Below the pieces are notes generated by a model. It was not told where the DNA came from. It ran no database searches and saw only the letters and a program-made list of their open reading frames with translations. A DNA stretch of 64,000 nt, from assembly GCF_047730085.1 (NCBI RefSeq), contig NZ_CP159830.1:2542001-2606000 (forward strand). The letters run 5' to 3'. Shown here one piece after another: positions 53,956 through 63,054 of the stretch (its first letter is position 1; every line of letters starts with the position of its first letter). The position numbers were made by a program, and so were the translations under genes. The stretch comes from Njordibacter sp937773555. Lineage in GTDB: Bacteria; Pseudomonadota; Gammaproteobacteria; Pseudomonadales; Balneatricaceae.

Positions 53956-56475
53956 TTACAAACTACGCTCAACTTCGATAGTGTCGAAGACTTCTATTTG
54001 GTCACCAACGCGAACGTCGTTATAGCTCTTCACACCGATACCGCACTCAATACCATTACGGACATCCGCAACAGAATCTTTGTGCCGACGTAAGGATTCT
54101 AATTCGCCTTCGTAAATAACTACGTTATCGCGTAATACACGAATAGGCTTACTGCGATGAACCGTACCTTCGGTAACCATACAGCCAGCAATCTGGCCCA
54201 ACTTAGGCGAACGGAAAACTTCTCGCACTTCCGCAATACCCACAATAGTTTCGCGCAGCTCCGGCGCTAACATACCAGAAAGAGCGTCCTTTACATCATT
54301 AATAATGTCGTAAATTACGCTGTAATAACGTAGGTCAATGCCTTCTTTCTCAATGAGCGCCTTGGCCGGCGTATCAGCACGAACATTAAAACCAAAGATC
54401 ACAGCGTTTGACGCCACGGCAAGGTTAACATCAGACTCAGCAATACCACCAACACCGCTAGATACAACCTGCACCTTAACCTCTTCGGTACCAATATCCA
54501 TTAGAGAGTTGGTTAATGCTTCCAAAGAACCTCGTACGTCAGTCTTAAGTACAACATTTAACACAGAGGCCTGATTCTTGCCCATGTTCTCAAACATAGC
54601 GTCCAACTTAGAAGCCTGTTGGCGAGCAAGCTTAACGTCTCGGTACTTACCTTGGCGGAATAGTGCGACTTCACGGGCTTTCTTTTCGTCTGCAACTACA
54701 GCGAAGTCTTCACCTGAGTCAGGCGTACCACCTAAACCTAAAATCTCTACTGGAATAGAAGGGCCTGCACTGGTGATCGGCTTACCGTTCTCATCCAACA
54801 TAGCGCGGACTCGACCAAACTGCTGGCCGGCCAGAACAATATCACCTTTCTTTAAGGTACCGTTTTGAATCAATATAGTGGCTACAGAACCACGGCCTTT
54901 ATCAAGGCGGGCTTCAACGACCACGCCTTTGGCTGGCGCTTCTGGCACTGCAGTAAGCTCAAGTACTTCAGCCTCAAGCAATACAGCATCTAGCAATGCT
55001 TCAATGCCGTCACCCGTCTTAGCGGATACTGGGATAAACTGAGTTACACCACCCCAATCTTCTGGCACCACGTCACGGCTAGACAGTTCTGTCTTAACTC
55101 GGTCTGGATCAGCACCTTCTTTATCCATTTTATTGATCGCTACAATCAAAGGAACGCCAGCAGCCTTAGCATGCTGTACCGCTTCTTCAGTTTGCGGCAT
55201 TACACCATCATCTGCTGCAACAACCAAAATAACAATATCAGTTGCCTTAGCGCCGCGGGCACGCATCGCAGTAAACGCAGCGTGTCCGGGTGTGTCTAAG
55301 AAAGTAACCATACCTTTGTCAGTTTCTACGTGGTAGGCACCAATGTGCTGGGTAATACCACCAGACTCACCAGAAGCAACCTTAGTAGAACGAATACAAT
55401 CCAACAAAGACGTCTTACCGTGGTCAACATGGCCCATTACAGTTACAACTGGAGCACGGGGAATCTCTTTACCTTCGTAGTTAATACTTTCAACTACTTC
55501 TGTTTCGATGGCATCATCCATCACCAACTTCACCGTATGACCCATTTCTTCAACAACAATAGTTGCTGTATCTTGGTCAATAACTTGGTTGATGGTTGCC
55601 ATTGCACCCATGTTGAACATTACCTTAATAACTTCTGCAGCCTTTACTTTCATGCGCTGAGCTAAATCAGCTACGGTAATCGACTCAGGCAGGTTTACTT
55701 CATAAACCACTTTTTCAGTAGGCACTTCAAAAGCATGCTCACCATTACCAGACCGCTTAGGTGCAGCTAATTTACCTTTGTTTCGCGCACCCTTACCACG
55801 GCTACGGTCATCACGCCCACCAGATGTACGGCCCTTACCTTTATTCTTACCGGCAGGTGCGCCACCACGTGGCTTATCAGGGGAAGTAAACGTCTTCTGG
55901 TGAGCCGGTTTTTTCTTAGCATCTTCAGCTGCTTTTTGACGAGCCACCTCAGCGTTTGCCGCTACCTTAGCAGCTGCCGCGTTGGCATCCGCTTGAACCT
56001 TAGCTTGATCATCTGCTTCGTTTTTTGCTGCAGCGCTTGCTGATGCAGTTTCGGCCGCTTCAGCGGCAGACTTAGCTTCAGAAACTGCTTTTTCTTGAGC
56101 AACTTCACTTTCTTTACGGGCTGCCAATTCTACTTTCTCAGCCTCAATAACCACAGACTGATCGTCTTCTTCAGATTTAACATAGGTACGTTTTTTACGC
56201 ACTTCCACGTTAACTGTGCGTTTACCCGCCGCACCAGCAACTTTCAAGGTGCTTGTTGTCTTACGGCGCAAGGTAATCTTTTTAGGGCCATCAGCGTTGT
56301 CACCTTCGCCACCATGAGACTTTTGCAAGTGCGATAAAAGCGACTTACGCTCTTCGTCTGACACTGCGTCAGTAGCCGCACGGCGGGTAAGGCCTGCTTC
56401 TTCCATTTGGTTCAGCAAGCGCTCAACCGGAACACCTACTTTTTCAGCTAGGGTGTTGACAGTTTGATCTGTCAT
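53956..56475 (-). CDS. infB: Translation initiation factor IF-2
   Basis: GTPase that delivers fMet-tRNA to the 30S subunit. I choose the ATG at 56475 (MTDQTVNTLAEKVG), with AGGAG upstream, giving 839 residues; the frame opens 13 codons further, inside nusA. An IF2-N domain is followed by a variable Ala/Lys-rich coiled segment (about residues 100-220) and a second IF2-N domain. The G domain then has GHVDHGKTSLLD, DTPGHAAF and NKMDKEGA. The initiator tRNA it carries is encoded at the start of the same operon. Confidence 0.97.
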   Translation of the reverse strand: MTDQTVNTLAEKVGVPVERLLNQMEEAGLTRRAATDAVSDEERKSLLSHLQKSHGGEGDNADGPKKITLRRKTTSTLKVAGAAGKRTVNVEVRKKRTYVKSEEDDQSVVIEAEKVELAARKESEVAQEKAVSEAKSAAEAAETASASAAAKNEADDQAKVQADANAAAAKVAANAEVARQKAAEDAKKKPAHQKTFTSPDKPRGGAPAGKNKGKGRTSGGRDDRSRGKGARNKGKLAAPKRSGNGEHAFEVPTEKVVYEVNLPESITVADLAQRMKVKAAEVIKVMFNMGAMATINQVIDQDTATIVVEEMGHTVKLVMDDAIETEVVESINYEGKEIPRAPVVTVMGHVDHGKTSLLDCIRSTKVASGESGGITQHIGAYHVETDKGMVTFLDTPGHAAFTAMRARGAKATDIVILVVAADDGVMPQTEEAVQHAKAAGVPLIVAINKMDKEGADPDRVKTELSSRDVVPEDWGGVTQFIPVSAKTGDGIEALLDAVLLEAEVLELTAVPEAPAKGVVVEARLDKGRGSVATILIQNGTLKKGDIVLAGQQFGRVRAMLDENGKPITSAGPSIPVEILGLGGTPDSGEDFAVVADEKKAREVALFRQGKYRDVKLARQQASKLDAMFENMGKNQASVLNVVLKTDVRGSLEALTNSLMDIGTEEVKVQVVSSGVGGIAESDVNLAVASNAVIFGFNVRADTPAKALIEKEGIDLRYYSVIYDIINDVKDALSGMLAPELRETIVGIAEVREVFRSPKLGQIAGCMVTEGTVHRSKPIRVLRDNVVIYEGELESLRRHKDSVADVRNGIECGIGVKSYNDVRVGDQIEVFDTIEVERSL

Positions 56476-56506
56476 AATCGTATTCTCCTGTCGGTCGGGC
56501 GGTGGT

Positions 56507-57988
56507 TTAAACAAACCAAGGGGCGCGGGCCGTCATAATTAGTTCTGCTGCTTTTTCGTCACTCAAGCCTTCGATATCCGAGATCTCATCAACAGCTTGC
56601 TCGGCCAAATGTTCCATAGTGATAATGCCACGGCTTGCCAATACAAATGCAAGGTGAGTATCCATGCCTTCCATGTCGAGTAAATCTTGAGCTGGCTCAG
56701 AGTTATCTAACTGCTCTTCGGCTGCTAGCGCTTGGTTAAGAAGCTTGTCTTTTGCGCGAGTACGCAGCTCTTCAACAATGTCTTCATCTAAGCCATCGAT
56801 AGCTAACATTTCATCAAGCGGCACATAGGCAATTTCTTCAAGACTAGCAAAGCCTTCTTCTACCAACATTTCAGCGAATTCTTCATCAATGTCCAGTGCA
56901 TCCACAAAAGTCTGTACCACACCACCCACTTCATCTTGTTGCTTGGCGGCGGCATCTTCTTCAGACATAACGTTAATGGTCCAGCCAGTTAATTCTGACG
57001 CTAAACGAACGTTTTGGCCATTACGACCAATGGCCATGGCCAAATTCTCATCACTAACGGCAACATCCATGGCATGTCGATCTTCATCAACAACAATAGA
57101 GCTAACTTCTGCAGGGGCCATAGCATTAATAACCAACTGCGCTGGATTATCATCCCAAAGCACAATATCAACACGTTCGTTATTTAACTCACCAGTTACA
57201 GCCTGCACCCGCGAACCTCGCATACCCACACAAGCGCCAATAGGATCGATACGGCCATCATTAGTTTTAACTGCGATTTTAGCACGGGATCCAGGGTCAC
57301 GGGCAGCTGCCCGAATTTCGATCACTTCTTCAGAGATCTCAGGCACTTCAATCTTAAAGAGCTCGACCAACATTTGCGGATCTGTGCGGCTTAAGAAAAG
57401 TTGTGGGCCCCGGCTTTCAGTACGAACTTCAGCCAATAAAGCCCTAATACGATCACCCATACGGAATGTTTCCCGACCAATCAACTGATCTCGCGCCATG
57501 AGTGCTTCTGCATTATTACCTAAATCCACAATCACATTATCACGTGTCACTTTCTTAACACTGCCACTAATGATTTCGCCAATTCGGCCACGGTACAGCT
57601 CCACCACCTTAGCACGCTCAGCTTCACGGACCTTTTGCACAATCACTTGCTTAGCAGTTTGTGCGGCAATGCGGCCAAATACTTCGGTAGGTAGCTCTTC
57701 TTGTACAAGGTCACCTAGCTCAAGACCAGAATTGGTCTCTTGAGCATCCTCAAGAATCAACTCAGCCTCTGGGTTGGTGTATACCTCATCAGTAACAACC
57801 GTCCAACAACGCGTAGTTGTAGCTGCACCTGTCTTGCGATCGATAGAGACTCTAATGTCACTTTCTTCATGGATTCGTTTGCGTGTCGCAGTAGCTAAGG
57901 CTAGTTCTATAGCTTCAAAGATAACGTCTTTTGGCACGTCCTTTTCATTTGAAACCGCTTCTGCCACTAACAGAATTTCTTTATTCAT
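56507..57988 (-). CDS. nusA: Transcription termination/antitermination factor NusA
   Basis: RNA polymerase-binding elongation factor of 493 residues. An N-terminal polymerase-binding domain is followed by S1 (about 135-200), KH1/KH2 (IGACVGMRGSRVQAV, AIGRNGQNVRLASELTGW) and two acidic C-terminal repeats (about 360-490), the E. coli-type architecture. It lies between rimP and infB. The terminator upstream of rimP is a plausible site of NusA-dependent control. Confidence 0.97.
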   Translation of the reverse strand: MNKEILLVAEAVSNEKDVPKDVIFEAIELALATATRKRIHEESDIRVSIDRKTGAATTTRCWTVVTDEVYTNPEAELILEDAQETNSGLELGDLVQEELPTEVFGRIAAQTAKQVIVQKVREAERAKVVELYRGRIGEIISGSVKKVTRDNVIVDLGNNAEALMARDQLIGRETFRMGDRIRALLAEVRTESRGPQLFLSRTDPQMLVELFKIEVPEISEEVIEIRAAARDPGSRAKIAVKTNDGRIDPIGACVGMRGSRVQAVTGELNNERVDIVLWDDNPAQLVINAMAPAEVSSIVVDEDRHAMDVAVSDENLAMAIGRNGQNVRLASELTGWTINVMSEEDAAAKQQDEVGGVVQTFVDALDIDEEFAEMLVEEGFASLEEIAYVPLDEMLAIDGLDEDIVEELRTRAKDKLLNQALAAEEQLDNSEPAQDLLDMEGMDTHLAFVLASRGIITMEHLAEQAVDEISDIEGLSDEKAAELIMTARAPWFV

Positions 57989-58026
57989 TTCAAGCTCTCA
58001 CTTAATTTGGACTTATAAAACCGAGC

Positions 58027-58482
58027 TTAAAAGCGCGGTACAATATTGGCTTTTTCTATACTGTCAAAAGGCAACAAATATTCTTCATCATCAATCTGTA
58101 ATAGCACATCGTCACCCTCAATGCCGCTAAGCAATCCAGTAAAACGACGGCGACCATCAAACGCCAAGCGTAATTTCAAACTTAACTTTTCACCAATGCT
58201 AGCTTGATATTGTTGTAAGGTGAATAAGGGACGATCCAACCCAGGTGATGACACTTCTAATGTGTATTCTCCAGTAATAGGATCTTCTACATCCATCACT
58301 GCAGCCACTTGCCGACTCACGTCTGCACACTGCTCCACACCAATACCCTTGGCATGGTCTATATATACCCGCAAAGTGGTATGGCGGCCTTGAGAGATAT
58401 ATTCAATACCCCAAAGGTCACATCCACATGCGGCCACTGCTGGCGCTACTAATGCTTCAATTTGTGCTGCTGCACCTGCCAT
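58027..58482 (-). CDS. rimP: Ribosome maturation factor RimP
   Basis: 30S assembly factor, 151 residues from the ATG at 58482 (MAGAAAQIEALV). Diagnostic segments are LWGIEYISQGRHTTLRVYID, DVSRQVAAVMDVEDPI and EVSSPGLDRPL. GGGAT lies upstream of the start. The frame opens 10 codons earlier, but that would start inside the terminator. Only 18 bases separate the ATG from a strong rho-independent terminator, so expression must depend on read-through from metY. Confidence 0.94.
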   Translation of the reverse strand: MAGAAAQIEALVAPAVAACGCDLWGIEYISQGRHTTLRVYIDHAKGIGVEQCADVSRQVAAVMDVEDPITGEYTLEVSSPGLDRPLFTLQQYQASIGEKLSLKLRLAFDGRRRFTGLLSGIEGDDVLLQIDDEEYLLPFDSIEKANIVPRF

Positions 58483-58500
58483 TTCAATATCCCAAAACGC

Positions 58501-58526
58501 AAAAAGCCCCAAAATAGGGGCTTTTT
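58501..58526. terminator. Rho-independent terminator between tRNA-fMet and rimP
   Basis: A perfect 10-bp stem AAAAAGCCCC/GGGGCTTTTT with a 6-base loop. On the minus strand the T-tract runs into the rimP leader, and the rimP ATG is 18 bases beyond. It would end the metY transcript and attenuate the nusA operon. Confidence 0.85.
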
Positions 58527-58639
58527 ATCGACTATATGTATTCAGTCTCGTAGTGACGCAAGTTGCGGCATTATGAACCCCTGAATTACTTCTTTATGAC
58601 TTTCGTCAAAGGCTAGCGTAAAAAACACTAGCCTAAAAA

Positions 58640-58716
<77 letters not shown>

Positions 58717-58729
58717 TCAAAGAGCGCAC

Positions 58730-58758
58730 ATAATATCGATTTATTCCTTACACGTCAA
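58730..58758 (-). promoter_or_regulatory. Promoter of metY-rimP-nusA-infB
   Basis: Minus-strand TTGACG (58758-58753), 17 bases, TATTAT (58735-58730), ending 13 bases before the tRNA 5' end. Spacing and hexamers fit sigma-70 well. Confidence 0.75.
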
Positions 58759-58805
58759 ACACTTATTACAACTAATTACTAAAAGATTGCACTTAATCTT
58801 CAGAC

Positions 58806-59249
58806 TCACCAATTTCCCGTGTTAAGCATTGAAACCCACGGCTCTGAGGGTGGCAAAGCACTCCCTACTTGCAACAATTCAACAGACACATTATCTGGCG
58901 ACTTGATAAACGCCATATGCCCATCTCGGGGGGGCCTATTGATCACAACTCCCGCATCCATCAATGTTTGGCAAAGCTGGTAGAGGTCGTCAACTTGGTA
59001 AGCCAAGTGCCCCCAACTGCGGCCCGTGGCCAACTCTTCATCAGCATCCCAATTGTAAGTGAGCTCTAACAGCGGCGCCTGAGTACTTTGAGCCTGTGCT
59101 TCATCTCGAGCAGCTGCCAAAAACACTAGGGTAAATCGCCCTGATTCATGGTCTGTTCGTTTGACTTCAACCAGCCCTAATTGACTACACCAAAACTCTA
59201 AAGAAGCCTTCAAATCCTTTACTCTGATCATGGTATGAAGATAACGCAT
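58806..59249 (-). CDS. gloA: Lactoylglutathione lyase (glyoxalase I), GloA-like
   Basis: Metal-dependent VOC-fold enzyme that converts the methylglyoxal-glutathione hemithioacetal to S-lactoylglutathione. From the ATG at 59249 (MRYLHTMIRVKDL) it has 147 residues. The four metal ligands expected from E. coli GloA are present: H5, E62 (LLELTYNW), H81 (WGHLAY) and E124 (VSVELL). The C-terminal tail is longer than in E. coli. It precedes the tRNA-fMet gene and has no close functional neighbour. Other VOC functions are possible but less likely. Confidence 0.85.
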   Translation of the reverse strand: MRYLHTMIRVKDLKASLEFWCSQLGLVEVKRTDHESGRFTLVFLAAARDEAQAQSTQAPLLELTYNWDADEELATGRSWGHLAYQVDDLYQLCQTLMDAGVVINRPPRDGHMAFIKSPDNVSVELLQVGSALPPSEPWVSMLNTGNW

Positions 59250-59410
59250 GTTAAACCCTATAATGTTAGACCGGCTTACAAGTAAAGCATACCAGCAAAA
59301 AAAAGCAATCAACTAAAACCTTTTAACCATGCAATATCCACCCAACCTTGGCAAATGATTTCAACGTTGGCGAAGATATTAACAGGGTCCACCTGCTCAA
59401 AAAAAAGAGT

Positions 59411-59439
59411 AAAAAAAAGCCCCATGGTTAGGGGCTTTT
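59411..59439 (-). terminator. Terminator downstream of tRNA-Leu
   Basis: AAAAGCCCC/GGGGCTTTT stem of 9 bp with a 7-base loop. On the minus strand the stem is followed by eight T residues. It lies 33 bases past the tRNA 3' end and ends the secG-tRNA-Leu unit. Confidence 0.85.
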
Positions 59440-59471
59440 AGGACATCTATGATTGGTAATAGATGTTAATT

Positions 59472-59557
59472 TGGTACCGGCGGCCGGAGTTGAACCGGCA
59501 CGAGCAAAGCTCACCACCCCCTCAAGGTGGCGTGTCTACCAATTCCACCACGTCGGC
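59472..59557 (-). tRNA. tRNA-Leu (anticodon GAG)
   Basis: 86-base class II tRNA with encoded CCA. The anticodon stem CCACC/GGTGG encloses the loop TTGAGGG (anticodon GAG); the T arm is GCCGG-TTCAACT-CCGGC and a long variable arm is present. The acceptor stem GCCGACG/CGCCGGT contains an A5.C68 mismatch besides the usual G1.U72. It follows secG, as in many gammaproteobacteria. Confidence 0.93.
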
Positions 59558-59565
59558 ATTACTTA

Positions 59566-59916
59566 TTACTCTGTTGCAGGAACGTCGCTGTCTGTAGGCA
59601 TCAACACCTCTTCAAACTCGGGAAGCGTTTGCTGTTCTACTTGCTCAACGACAGGGATACCCACATCAGAAACACTGCTAGCTTGCTGCTTGGCATACAC
59701 AGCCAATGCAAAGCTGGTGACAAATAAACCAGCTGCTAAAATAGCGGTCGTACGGCTCAGGAAGTTACCTGAACCACTACTACCAAATACAGTTTGGGAA
59801 GCACCACCGCCACCAAAAGAAGCGCCTGCATCGGCACCTTTACCTTGTTGAATCATGATAAAGCCTATTAAGGCTATGGCTAACAATACATGTACAATTA
59901 AGATTGCAACTTCCAT
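59566..59916 (-). CDS. secG: Protein translocase subunit SecG
   Basis: Small inner-membrane subunit of the SecYEG channel, 116 residues. Two transmembrane helices lie at about 3-24 and 55-72, with the SecG signature IMIQQGKGADAGASFGGG between them. The C-terminal tail is acidic and variable. It follows tpiA and is followed by tRNA-Leu, the conserved tpiA-secG-leuU order. Confidence 0.95.
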   Translation of the reverse strand: MEVAILIVHVLLAIALIGFIMIQQGKGADAGASFGGGGASQTVFGSSGSGNFLSRTTAILAAGLFVTSFALAVYAKQQASSVSDVGIPVVEQVEQQTLPEFEEVLMPTDSDVPATE

Positions 59917-59960
59917 TAAATTTCTCGCTTTACACTTATTGCGCTTATATAAGCACTAAT

Positions 59961-60713
59961 CTATTTCGCCGCTTGACCAATGGCCAAGAATGAATCCGCT
60001 TGTAAGGATGCACCGCCTACTAGGCCGCCATCAATGTCTGCTTGAGCAAATAACTCTTCAGCACTAGCTGCAGTAACACTGCCGCCATATAAAATCTTCA
60101 AACCACGTGCCTGTTCTGGGGCTATACTTGCTACGTGAGCACGGATAGCTTTGTGCACTTGCTGGGCTTGCGCCGGGCTTGCGGTTAAGCCAGTACCGAT
60201 TGCCCAAACTGGCTCATAAGCTACTACTGCATTGGCAAAGCTGGCACCACCAGCAGCGTCAATAACTGCCTGAATTTGGCTAGTCACCACGCTTAGGGTA
60301 AGGCCTTTCTCACGCTGCTCTAATGTTTCACCAACACACAAAATAGGGGTGAGTTGCATGGCTTGGGTGGCTACATACTTAGCAGCCACTTGTGCATCAT
60401 CTTCTGCAAATAGGGCACGTCGCTCTGAATGGCCCACCAGCACATAACTAACACCAAATTCTCTAGCCATGGCTAGGGACACTTCACCAGTATAGGCTCC
60501 CTTAGCTGATGCACAAATATTTTGTACACCTATGCCAATGCTTGTGCCCATTAATTCTGCCTGGGCCTGAGCTAAATATGGAAACGGTGGAAACACCACC
60601 AGCTCAGCATTATTAACTGCTGCCACACCCAGTTTTAGCTCACTTAACAGCTTCGTTACAGCATTTTTGCTGGCGTTCATTTTCCAGTTGCCCGCAACTA
60701 TCGTGTGTGCCAT
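59961..60713 (-). CDS. tpiA: Triose-phosphate isomerase
   Basis: Glycolytic isomerase of dihydroxyacetone phosphate and glyceraldehyde 3-phosphate, 250 residues, TIM barrel. Motifs: VAGNWKMNASKN (N and K), YVLVGHSERRALF (catalytic His), VVAYEPVWAIGTGL (catalytic Glu) and LYGGSVTAASAEEL. It lies between glmM and secG. A 132-base gap to glmM may hold a promoter; none is clear. Confidence 0.97.
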   Translation of the reverse strand: MAHTIVAGNWKMNASKNAVTKLLSELKLGVAAVNNAELVVFPPFPYLAQAQAELMGTSIGIGVQNICASAKGAYTGEVSLAMAREFGVSYVLVGHSERRALFAEDDAQVAAKYVATQAMQLTPILCVGETLEQREKGLTLSVVTSQIQAVIDAAGGASFANAVVAYEPVWAIGTGLTASPAQAQQVHKAIRAHVASIAPEQARGLKILYGGSVTAASAEELFAQADIDGGLVGGASLQADSFLAIGQAAK

Positions 60714-60845
60714 TACCGTAACCTTTTGTTAAAACAAACCAAGGGTAATCAATTTAAGCGCGCAATAATACTCAAGTTAGGGCGCCTAAACAAGAGACTT
60801 TCTGGTAAAACCTTTTAATTAGGCCACAATTAAATACTATTTAGA

Positions 60846-62177
60846 CTAAGAAATTACCTGATTTACATCATGAGCTAACTCTTTAGCGTATTGACTCACA
60901 AGGTCAGCATCTTCACCTTCTACCATCACTCTTACCACAGGCTCAGTGCCTGAGGGCCGAAGTAACACTCGTCCACGATCACCCATTCGCTTTTCAAGCG
61001 CACTAACTGCTTCATCTATGGCTGGATATTCTGACAAATTTACCCGATGAGTAAAGCGCAGGTTAATCAGCTTTTGAGGCATTTTTTTCATTTGGCTTTT
61101 AAGCTCATGTAAAGTCTTTCGGCTAGATTTCATCGCTTGAAGCACTTGCAGAGCAGCAACTATGCCATCTCCTGTGGTAGTTAGGTTTCGACAGATCAAA
61201 TGGCCAGAGGATTCACCACCTAACAGCCAACCTTTTTCTTTTAGCTGCTCCATGACATAACGATCCCCCACTTTGGCGCGGACAAAATCTATACCAAGAT
61301 CTTTTAACCCCAGCTCCATACCCAAGTTACTCATCTGAGTACCTACAACCCCACCCTCTAGCTGACTGTTGCGCTTTAAGTGAGCAGCAATGATGAACAT
61401 TAATTGGTCACCATCGACTTCATCACCAGTGTGATCAACCATAATAACGCGGTCACCGTCACCGTCTAGGGCAATGCCTAAGTCTGCTTGTTGAAGCCGA
61501 ACTACTTTTCGCAACATAGCAACGGACGTAGAGCCACATTCCTGATTGATGTTTAGTCCATCTGGATCAACACCGATGCTAGTGACATCTGCACCTAGCT
61601 CATGCAGCACCTTAGGTGCAATATGGTAAGTAGCTCCGTGGGCGCAATCTAGTACAATTTTTATGCCCTTCAAGTTTGTATGAGGGCCAACCGTACCTTT
61701 ACAGAATTCGATATACCGGCCGGCAGCATCTTCTATACGCTTAGCTCGACCAAGCTCTTCTGGAGCAACACACTCCATAGTCTCTTGCAACTTATCTTCA
61801 ATTGCTGCTTCCACTGAGCCTGACAGTTTAGTGCCTTGAGCGGAAAAAAACTTTATGCCGTTATCTTTGTAGCCATTATGGGAGGCACTGATTACGATGC
61901 CAGCTTCAGCATGAAAAGTACGGGTTAAATAGGCAACAGCTGGAGTAGGCATGGGGCCTAACAAACGCACATCAACACCTGCTGCAGACAAGCCTGCTTG
62001 CAGCGCAGACTCAAACATATATCCAGAAATACGGGTGTCTTTACCAATTAAAACCTTGCTACGCCCGTGCTCCGAGAATACTTTGCCCACCGCCCAACCT
62101 AATTTGAGCATAAAGTCTGGGGTTATTGGGTACTCACCACAACGGCCACGAATGCCGTCTGTTCCAAAATACTTCAT
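60846..62177 (-). CDS. glmM: Phosphoglucosamine mutase
   Basis: Converts glucosamine 6-phosphate to glucosamine 1-phosphate for peptidoglycan and lipid A. The 443-residue protein has the phosphoserine loop GIVISASHNGYKDNGIKFF (S99), the metal loop DGDGDRVIMVDH, the substrate loop LGGESSGHLI and the phosphate-binding loop RPSGTEPVVRVMVE. It lies downstream of ftsH-folP, the classical order. Confidence 0.97.
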   Translation of the reverse strand: MKYFGTDGIRGRCGEYPITPDFMLKLGWAVGKVFSEHGRSKVLIGKDTRISGYMFESALQAGLSAAGVDVRLLGPMPTPAVAYLTRTFHAEAGIVISASHNGYKDNGIKFFSAQGTKLSGSVEAAIEDKLQETMECVAPEELGRAKRIEDAAGRYIEFCKGTVGPHTNLKGIKIVLDCAHGATYHIAPKVLHELGADVTSIGVDPDGLNINQECGSTSVAMLRKVVRLQQADLGIALDGDGDRVIMVDHTGDEVDGDQLMFIIAAHLKRNSQLEGGVVGTQMSNLGMELGLKDLGIDFVRAKVGDRYVMEQLKEKGWLLGGESSGHLICRNLTTTGDGIVAALQVLQAMKSSRKTLHELKSQMKKMPQKLINLRFTHRVNLSEYPAIDEAVSALEKRMGDRGRVLLRPSGTEPVVRVMVEGEDADLVSQYAKELAHDVNQVIS

Positions 62178-62213
62178 ACCAATTCCTTTTATATAACCTT
62201 CCTTGGTTTAGCT

Positions 62214-63053
62214 TCAATCACTCATCATAACAGCATGAGCCATCCTTAGGGCATCTACAGTAGGGGCCACATCATGCGCCCGCACAATTCGGGCACCACG
62301 CTCATAGGCCATCACAGAAACTGCTAACCCCCCATGCAATCTTTTATCTACAGGCTTATTTAAAACATCGCCAATCATACTTTTACGAGACATACCCACT
62401 AAAACAGGCAAACCCTTGTTGATTAATAGATTAAGGTGGTTAAGTAACTGCAGATTATGAACCAAGGTTTTGCCAAAGCCAAATCCAGGGTCTATCAGTA
62501 TGCGCTCTGTAGGGATTCCCATATGATTACACTGCTTAATGCGCTCATCAAAATAAAGGCTAACATCCTCTACCACAGAATCATATACGGGGTTATCTTG
62601 CATGGTTTTAGGGTCGCCCTGCATATGCATAAGACATACAGGTAGTTGGGTACCAGCGGCAGCCTGTAGAGCCCCCTCACGGCCCAACGCCCTCACGTCA
62701 TTGATCAGCCCAGCTCCTGCTTTGCCAGCAGCAATCATCACTTCTGGGGTGCTGGTATCAACAGACACAACGACATTTAACGATGCACGTATTGCCTCAA
62801 TAACCGGAATAACACGGTCTAGCTCCTGCTGAACCGAAACCCGGTCAGCGCCTGGGCGAGTGGATTCACCACCTATATCGAGAAAACTTGCCCCTTCTGC
62901 CACCATCGCACGCGCGCGCTCCATGGCTGCATCTAGGCACAGAGACTGACTGGCAAACAAACTGCCACCATCAGAAAAGGAATCAGGAGTGACATTAATC
63001 ACTCCCATCACATGTGGCTCTGTTAAGTTGAGCCGCTGATCACCAAATAGCAT
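62214..63053 (-). CDS. folP: Dihydropteroate synthase
   Basis: Condenses pterin pyrophosphate with p-aminobenzoate; target of sulfonamides. TIM-barrel protein with VMGVINVTPDSFSDGG, FLDIGGESTRPGA, ILIDPGFGFGKTLVHN and VGMSRKSMIGDVL. I choose the ATG at 63053 (MLFGDQRL), directly after the ftsH stop, giving 279 residues; the open frame extends 12 codons into ftsH. With folA and thyA at 28.8-30 kb, two segments of folate metabolism are present. Confidence 0.96.
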   Translation of the reverse strand: MLFGDQRLNLTEPHVMGVINVTPDSFSDGGSLFASQSLCLDAAMERARAMVAEGASFLDIGGESTRPGADRVSVQQELDRVIPVIEAIRASLNVVVSVDTSTPEVMIAAGKAGAGLINDVRALGREGALQAAAGTQLPVCLMHMQGDPKTMQDNPVYDSVVEDVSLYFDERIKQCNHMGIPTERILIDPGFGFGKTLVHNLQLLNHLNLLINKGLPVLVGMSRKSMIGDVLNKPVDKRLHGGLAVSVMAYERGARIVRAHDVAPTVDALRMAHAVMMSD

Positions 63054-63054
63054 C

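Noticed and set aside
55920..56140. Low-complexity Ala/Lys-rich stretch in infB as an insertion or repeat element
   Set aside because: Variable charged coiled segments between the N-terminal domains are normal for IF-2.
56889..57488. Open frame of 199 codons on the plus strand opposite nusA
   Set aside because: It is antisense to conserved NusA domains and has no recognisable domain. It is one of many antisense frames opposite nusA, infB and other long genes, probably caused by codon bias of the real gene.
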